Below are positions 59,576-64,000 of a stretch of 64,000 nucleotides of DNA, one piece after another. The stretch comes from CATQHL01 sp965242895 (GTDB lineage: Bacteria; Actinomycetota; Acidimicrobiia; Acidimicrobiales; CATQHL01). The notes under the pieces were generated by a model. That model worked only from the letters and a program-made list of their open reading frames with translations, ran no database searches and had not been told where the DNA came from. A program made the position numbers and the translations under genes. The stretch is taken from NCBI GenBank assembly GCA_965242895.1, contig OZ251507.1:1798001-1862000 (forward strand), given 5' to 3'. Numbering within the stretch: the stretch's first letter is position 1; the number at the start of each line of letters is the position of its first letter.

Positions 59576-62422
59576 TTGACGCTTGAGTATCGTGAAACGT
59601 CTGCGCCTATGAGTGATTACAAGCCAAAGTTGATAGAAGTGGCGTTGCCGCTAGATGCGATCAACAAAGCAGCAGCGCGGGAGAAGTCGATCAGGCATGG
59701 TCACCCGTCGACTTTGCATCAGTGGTGGTCGCGGAAGCCGTTGGTGGCTTGTCGGGCTGTGCTGTGGGCTTCGCTGGTGGATGACCCTTCGGCGCACCCG
59801 GGCAGGTTCCCGACTGAGGAGGATCGGGCTGTCGAGCGCAAGCGCTTGTTCGGAATCCTGGAGCGACTCGTAATTCGGGAGAACAGCAATAACCTAGATG
59901 TGCTGAACGAGGCTAGGAAAGAAATTGAGCATTGTTTTGAGGGCGAGTTGCCAGTAGTGCTTGATCCGTTTGCCGGTGGCGGGTCAATCCCTTTAGAAGC
60001 TCAACGTCTTGGGCTCAAGGTTTTGGCCGGTGATCTGAATCCAGTGGCGGTCATGATCAACAAGGCGATGGTGGAGATTCCGCATCGCTTTGCAGATAAA
60101 CCTCCAGTGCACCCTGATGTAGCGAAAGACCTCTGTACTTGGAGCGGAGCACAAGGACTTGCAGCCGATATTAAAGCTTACGGCACATGGATGCGCGACG
60201 AAGCCGAGCGCAGAATCGGACATCTGTACCCGGACGCCACTGATCCGGACGGTGACAAATTGACGCCAATTGCTTGGATCTGGGCGAGAACGGTACGCTC
60301 ACCCGATCCCGCGTGGGACGGGCATGTACCGCTCGTTACATCCTGGATTCTTAGAAAAGAAAAAATTCGCAAAACAAAAAAGAACAGGTCTGAAGTTTGG
60401 GTGGAGCCGGTGATTGATCCTTCTAGTAAGGCTGTCAGTTACAAGGTCAACTATGGATTCGGGGGGGGGGGGGGGGGGGGGGGTGATAGCTATAAACCAA
60501 CAGTAACGCGAGGCAATGGTATTTGTATTGCCACCGGCGCGACTATTCCAGTGGAATATATCCGATCTGAGGGTCTTGCGGGTCGTATGGGGGCTCACCT
60601 ACTGGCCGTAGTAGCTGAAGGTAATAGAGGACGCAGGTATTGTGAGCCACTTGCAACCGATCTCAATGCGTGCCAAAAGGCGACTAAAGTTGCGGAGCTA
60701 GGGTGGAAACCTTCTGGTAGTATGCCACCAAGAGGTAAAGGTTTGGGCTTCAGTGTGCAAAACTACGGTCTTAGTGAGTGGTGGCAGTTGTTTACCGATC
60801 GCCAACTCTTGGCTCTTACCACCTTCTCCGATTTATTGCGAAAAGTACATAATCGGATTTGCGAACACGCCAAAGTCGCCGGTCTAGCAGACGACCAGAT
60901 ACGTCTTCGTAATGGAGGATCCTCTGCAGTTGCATATGCAGATGCCGTTGTTACCTATTTGGCGTTCGCTATAGATAAAATGGCAGGTTTGTGTAACACA
61001 TTATGCCCCTGGGAACCAGATGCTCAATGCCCAAGACACTTATTTAGTAAGCAGTCAATTGGAATTATGTGGGATTTTGCCGAAGGTAACCCTTTGGGAT
61101 CGTCGTCTGGATCTTGGAGAGTAACCCTAGATGGAATTGTGCGTACTTTTGATTCTAATGTTTGGCCAACTCCTGCTGGTTCTATAGCTAATGTATCTCA
61201 AGTTGATGCTAGAACTTTCTTAAGTAGAGTTTCTTCGGTGGTTGTCTCTACCGATCCTCCATATTATGATAACATAGGTTATGCGGACATCTCTGATTTT
61301 TTCTATGTTTGGCTGCGATCTAATCTTGCGGAAATCTGGCCAGTAGAAACTGGCACATTACTTTCCCCCAAAGCTGAAGAGTTGATAGCAGATCCGAAAA
61401 GGCAAGGAAGTAAGCAAGAGGCAAAGGAACATTTTGAAAATGGAATGGCTGAGTTTATGGCAGAGGTCGCTAGAACACAGCGGTCTGATGCTCCAGCTAC
61501 AGTCTATTATGCATACAAAGCTACGGAATCTTCCGAAGGTGGATTCCGCTCCACGGGTTGGGATACCTTCCTCCAAGCTATTGCAAACGCCGGTTTGCAG
61601 ATAACGGCAACGTGGCCACTACAAACCGAAGCATCAAACAGAATGCGTGCTAGAGGTTCCAATGTGCTCGCTTCTTCAGTTGTTCTAGCTTGTCGACCTC
61701 GTTCGGACCTGGCGCGGTCCACCACTCGTGGGGATTTTGTTTCTGCTCTTCAAGCTGAATTGCCTGACGCAATAAGTCTTTTGCAATCGGGTATCATTGC
61801 TCCCGCCGATTTACCGCAATCCACAATCGGGCCAGGGATCAAAGTGTTTTCTCGTTACACCAAGGTCGTGCAGGCGGATGGCTCGTCGATGTCGGTAAGC
61901 GATGCCCTGGTAATTATCAACGAAGTGCTCGACGATGTTCTTCACGGAGAAGAATCCGAACTGGATTCCGACACCCGTTTTGCGCTGGCTTGGTACGCGC
62001 AGCACGGTTTCGAGTCAGGTCCGTTCGGCGCTGCAGACTCCATCGCCCGCGCCAAGAACACCTCTGTGGAAGGGGTTGCCAGGGCAGGCGTAGGGGAAGC
62101 CTCAGGAGGCAAGTTCCGTCTTTACCGCCGTTCCGAACTTGACTACGAATGGGATCCGGACAGCGACGCCAGACTGACTGCCTGGGAAGCGCTCCAGCAC
62201 TTGGTGGCAAGACTGGAGAAATCAGAGTCGGGAGCAGCAGAGTTGCTGTCGCGCCTCAAAAGTCGCGGGGACTCCGCCCTCCAACTCGCCTACCTCCTCT
62301 ATAAGACAGCCGACGACAATGGCTGGAATGAAGAAGCTAGTGTCTACAACGGCCTAGCTGCCACTTGGACGCACTTACGGGCAATCGCCCCAAAAATGAT
62401 AGAAGATGAGTTATTAAAATAA
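59576..62422 (+). CDS. DUF1156-family DNA (adenine) methyltransferase with poly-G tract
   Basis: 948 residues. The DUF1156 start is plain: LIEVALPLDAINKAAAREKS and HPSTLHQWWSRKP. The SAM motif is DPFAGGGSIPLEAQRLG near residue 130 and the catalytic motif TDPPYYDNIGYADISDFFY near residue 560. This family modifies DNA and is commonly found in anti-phage islands. TTG 59576 has AAGGGA upstream; ATG 59609 is an alternative start. Between the two motifs is a run of 23 G (60461-60483), read as eight Gly, so any length change not divisible by three would remove the catalytic motif. GC content falls along the gene, suggesting transfer. Confidence 0.88.
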   Translation: MTLEYRETSAPMSDYKPKLIEVALPLDAINKAAAREKSIRHGHPSTLHQWWSRKPLVACRAVLWASLVDDPSAHPGRFPTEEDRAVERKRLFGILERLVIRENSNNLDVLNEARKEIEHCFEGELPVVLDPFAGGGSIPLEAQRLGLKVLAGDLNPVAVMINKAMVEIPHRFADKPPVHPDVAKDLCTWSGAQGLAADIKAYGTWMRDEAERRIGHLYPDATDPDGDKLTPIAWIWARTVRSPDPAWDGHVPLVTSWILRKEKIRKTKKNRSEVWVEPVIDPSSKAVSYKVNYGFGGGGGGGGDSYKPTVTRGNGICIATGATIPVEYIRSEGLAGRMGAHLLAVVAEGNRGRRYCEPLATDLNACQKATKVAELGWKPSGSMPPRGKGLGFSVQNYGLSEWWQLFTDRQLLALTTFSDLLRKVHNRICEHAKVAGLADDQIRLRNGGSSAVAYADAVVTYLAFAIDKMAGLCNTLCPWEPDAQCPRHLFSKQSIGIMWDFAEGNPLGSSSGSWRVTLDGIVRTFDSNVWPTPAGSIANVSQVDARTFLSRVSSVVVSTDPPYYDNIGYADISDFFYVWLRSNLAEIWPVETGTLLSPKAEELIADPKRQGSKQEAKEHFENGMAEFMAEVARTQRSDAPATVYYAYKATESSEGGFRSTGWDTFLQAIANAGLQITATWPLQTEASNRMRARGSNVLASSVVLACRPRSDLARSTTRGDFVSALQAELPDAISLLQSGIIAPADLPQSTIGPGIKVFSRYTKVVQADGSSMSVSDALVIINEVLDDVLHGEESELDSDTRFALAWYAQHGFESGPFGAADSIARAKNTSVEGVARAGVGEASGGKFRLYRRSELDYEWDPDSDARLTAWEALQHLVARLEKSESGAAELLSRLKSRGDSALQLAYLLYKTADDNGWNEEASVYNGLAATWTHLRAIAPKMIEDELLK
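60461..60483 (+). repeat. Homopolymer of 23 G inside the methyltransferase gene
   Basis: Twenty-three consecutive G follow GGATTC and precede TGATAGC. At this length the frame is open. If one G were lost or gained the frame would leave the DUF1156 sequence within a few codons; TGA directly follows the tract in one alternative frame. Long G or C tracts in methylase genes are the classic form of phase-variable switch in other bacteria. Length is also the kind of thing sequencing gets wrong. Confidence 0.9.
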
Positions 62423-62520
62423 TTGAGCTTCTGAACTATTCAGTCTTCAGAGGGAACAAAACTAAATGTTTAAGTATTTGCCACAAACCATCTCTTAAGA
62501 TTTTTAGTTTTGGGGATGTT

Positions 62521-63219
62521 TTATTTGGGGTTAGTAGATGTTGTTCTGCTTTCTCTGCTTTGAATGTTCTGTAAGCGTCTCTCAATCTGACGCTTCGTAA
62601 TAAGTTTCTGAATGCAGCATTTCTTAAATTTTAGATTGCTACCACAGATACAGGGTTCATTGCGGCGAATGTTTTTCAACTGGCTCAAATCATTTTCTAA
62701 TAACCACTCCTGTAGTCCTCTTGTTCCATGCGAATATTCACCCCAGAGTTCGCGACGAGCGGCCTCTAAACCGTGACGCTCAACATAAGATATTCTGTAG
62801 AAAAAAGGTACTACTGCTTCACCTATAAAAAAGGGTAAAGGTTTCTTACCTAGTTTTGGTTGCCCTAGCATAAGGCAACAAGAACGATCTGTGTCAAAAA
62901 TATGAAGATCTATCATAGGTATTCTCAATGAATCAATTATACTGCTTATACGTTTCGTGTCCGCTGCAATGACCTTAGGATGGCTCACGCCGAGGTTGTC
63001 TGGTTCCGCTAGTGATATCTCAATGCTATGCGAATCTTCTATAAAGTTCGCTAAGAGTCTGGAGTCTCCATCTAAAGGTATTTCTCTCTCAATTTGCCAT
63101 TTGTCTTTATGCCAACAAGCAGAAAAATCTAACTCTCCAGCTAGAATCTTTCTTGAAATATCATATTGCAATCTAGGGTAGATCTCTTGCGCCTCGCTTA
63201 TCTCGGAAGGTGTTACCAT
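62521..63219 (-). CDS. Probable CBASS E2-like protein with C-terminal SEC-C zinc motif
   Basis: 232 residues. The last 45 contain RNEPCICGSNLKFKKCC, a SEC-C motif (CxC then eight residues then CC) that binds zinc. The first 185 residues look like the E2-type domain found with CD-NTases: IDLHIFDTDRSCCLML with candidate catalytic Cys, then FFYRISYVERHGLEAAR and LWGEYSHGTRGLQEWL, which resembles the WxxxE.PHG...E pattern of those proteins. It starts in a one-base overlap with the CD-NTase stop (TAATG). In short type II CBASS an E2 protein primes the CD-NTase by conjugation. The E2 assignment is by pattern only. Confidence 0.6.
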   Translation of the reverse strand: MVTPSEISEAQEIYPRLQYDISRKILAGELDFSACWHKDKWQIEREIPLDGDSRLLANFIEDSHSIEISLAEPDNLGVSHPKVIAADTKRISSIIDSLRIPMIDLHIFDTDRSCCLMLGQPKLGKKPLPFFIGEAVVPFFYRISYVERHGLEAARRELWGEYSHGTRGLQEWLLENDLSQLKNIRRNEPCICGSNLKFKKCCIQKLITKRQIERRLQNIQSRESRTTSTNPK

Positions 63220-64000
63220 TAGGGTAAATACGGTTTAGGTGGAGTAGAAAAAATTCCATATGATCTATTTGTTTCAGCATATGCTGAGTTGCTTGCAGAT
63301 GGCCCGAAGTGTTCACCAAAAAGTTTTTTCCATTTGTTTAAGCTTTGCTCATTGTTTGATTCTCTATATGCTTCCTCTATATTGTCTGCTATATTGCAGA
63401 ATTTTTCTTTGAAGTTTTCATACTTGTTTTGATCCCAATGTCTGTTGAAAGTTTCTGTTGGTAATGTTGGGTTAACAATTTTCGGCATCTGGTTGTGCAT
63501 TCGCAGATACCCACGCATCTTGGTTGATATAGTCAATAGTGCATCAGGGATAGACAAGCATTGATTAGCTGACACACCTATGGTCTGGTTGCCAGCCAAT
63601 GTAGTAAGTAGTATAGATTTAGCTGTAAAGTTGTTGCGATGCGATCTAAGGAATTTTAAAAGTCTGACTACACGTTTTAGGTTTCCGTTAGTTGACTGGT
63701 TTTGTGCGAGGAACCAGTCACGATAGCCAGTTCCATCTGACATTTCAAATTCTTCTAATTCATAGTTGCATATCCAATATTTTCTATCTTTTTTGATGCA
63801 GGGAACTAAATCCATATGAAAGTCTTCTGCGTAATTTAGTTTTACGCATCGGGTGCCTTTTGAGGATTTTTCTTTGTACTTATCTGTTTGTAAAGTGTCG
63901 TAGAGAGAATCAATATAGTGGGAAGGAGGCTCTTCAAACTCGTGTTTCATAAACACGAGTATATCAACATCATATTCTTGTTTCTTGTGAACAGGCTTAA
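63219..64000 (-). CDS. CD-NTase (CBASS cyclic oligonucleotide synthase), C-terminal part
   Basis: The gene enters from beyond the window; 260 codons are visible. Reading back from 63956 to the window edge gives KKQEYDVDILVFM, the DxD metal-binding pair of nucleotidyltransferases, and FHMDLVPCIKK supplies the third Asp. LKRVVRLLKFLRSHRNN and KSILLTTLAGNQ belong to the helical OAS-like domain. So the true start is outside, not at 63956. CD-NTases sense phage and make cyclic di- or trinucleotides that trigger an effector, here expected upstream outside the window. DNA is clearly AT-richer than the rest. Confidence 0.85.
   Translation of the reverse strand, partial: KPVHKKQEYDVDILVFMKHEFEEPPSHYIDSLYDTLQTDKYKEKSSKGTRCVKLNYAEDFHMDLVPCIKKDRKYWICNYELEEFEMSDGTGYRDWFLAQNQSTNGNLKRVVRLLKFLRSHRNNFTAKSILLTTLAGNQTIGVSANQCLSIPDALLTISTKMRGYLRMHNQMPKIVNPTLPTETFNRHWDQNKYENFKEKFCNIADNIEEAYRESNNEQSLNKWKKLFGEHFGPSASNSAYAETNRSYGIFSTPPKPYLP

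Noticed and set aside
1..64000. tRNA or rRNA genes
   Set aside because: I looked for cloverleaf T-arm words and rRNA-conserved words in the gaps and saw none convincing.

Overview
The window reads as a chromosome segment of an uncultured, high-GC, Gram-positive-like bacterium, most plausibly an actinobacterium of the Acidimicrobiia type. I infer this from GC-rich codon use, GTG/TTG starts, many short-chain dehydrogenases, two cytochromes P450, acyl-CoA enzymes, a split B12-dependent acyl-CoA mutase with its MeaB chaperone, and cell-surface lipoproteins with Thr- and Pro-rich linkers. Lineage is an inference; there is no rRNA or tRNA to fix it.

Region 1 (1-18.6 kb) is a sugar or sugar-acid catabolic island. 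It holds two enolase-superfamily dehydratases, several SDR dehydrogenases, a Gfo/Idh/MocA oxidoreductase, a TIM-barrel epimerase, a lactonase-type amidohydrolase, an RbsABC-like importer, an L-rhamnose mutarotase and a fucose/arabinose-isomerase-like protein. It also holds a 2-oxoacid dehydrogenase E1 pair with a stand-alone lipoyl domain, and two paralogues of an unrecognised Cys-motif protein. Together they suggest import, epimerisation, oxidation and dehydration of a deoxy-sugar or its acid. Region 2 (18.7-22.3 kb) is a tightly overlapping operon of a DUF35 Zn-ribbon protein, an acyl-CoA ligase and a thiolase-fold protein.

Region 3 (22.5-35.6 kb) encodes secreted surface proteins: a 1300-residue metzincin-type metalloprotease with Cys-rich repeats and Thr-rich linkers, then three RCC1-like repeat lipoproteins, one frameshifted and one an internal double array. 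Fossils of further copies lie between them. An XRE-ImmA/IrrE regulator follows. Region 4 (37.3-42.2 kb) has an acyl-CoA dehydrogenase, a haem-oxygenase-fold oxidase-like protein, a P450, an NTF2-like protein and an SDR.

Region 5 (42.5-53.6 kb) is a five-gene operon around a 1089-residue tubulin/FtsZ-like GTPase, with a large vWA membrane protein and three other membrane proteins. It matches the idea of a tubulin-vWA membrane-remodelling system and is largely uncharacterised. Region 6 (53.6-59.3 kb) holds an SDR, a second P450 translationally coupled to MeaB, and the B12-binding and catalytic subunits of an acyl-CoA mutase that looks specific for isobutyryl- or 2-hydroxyisobutyryl-CoA rather than methylmalonyl-CoA.

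Region 7 (59.5-64 kb) is an AT-richer defence island: a DUF1156 DNA methylase carrying a 23-G homopolymer inside its reading frame (a candidate phase-variation switch), and part of a CBASS locus (CD-NTase plus an E2-like/SEC-C protein).

Across the whole window there is a recurrent repeat-spacer-repeat pattern. Eight unrelated places carry a 24-38 bp direct repeat whose two copies are 70-73 bp apart, mostly about 36 bp repeat and 36 bp intervening DNA. Half of them lie on gene 3' ends and two are in frame inside genes. This is the least explained signal in the window.
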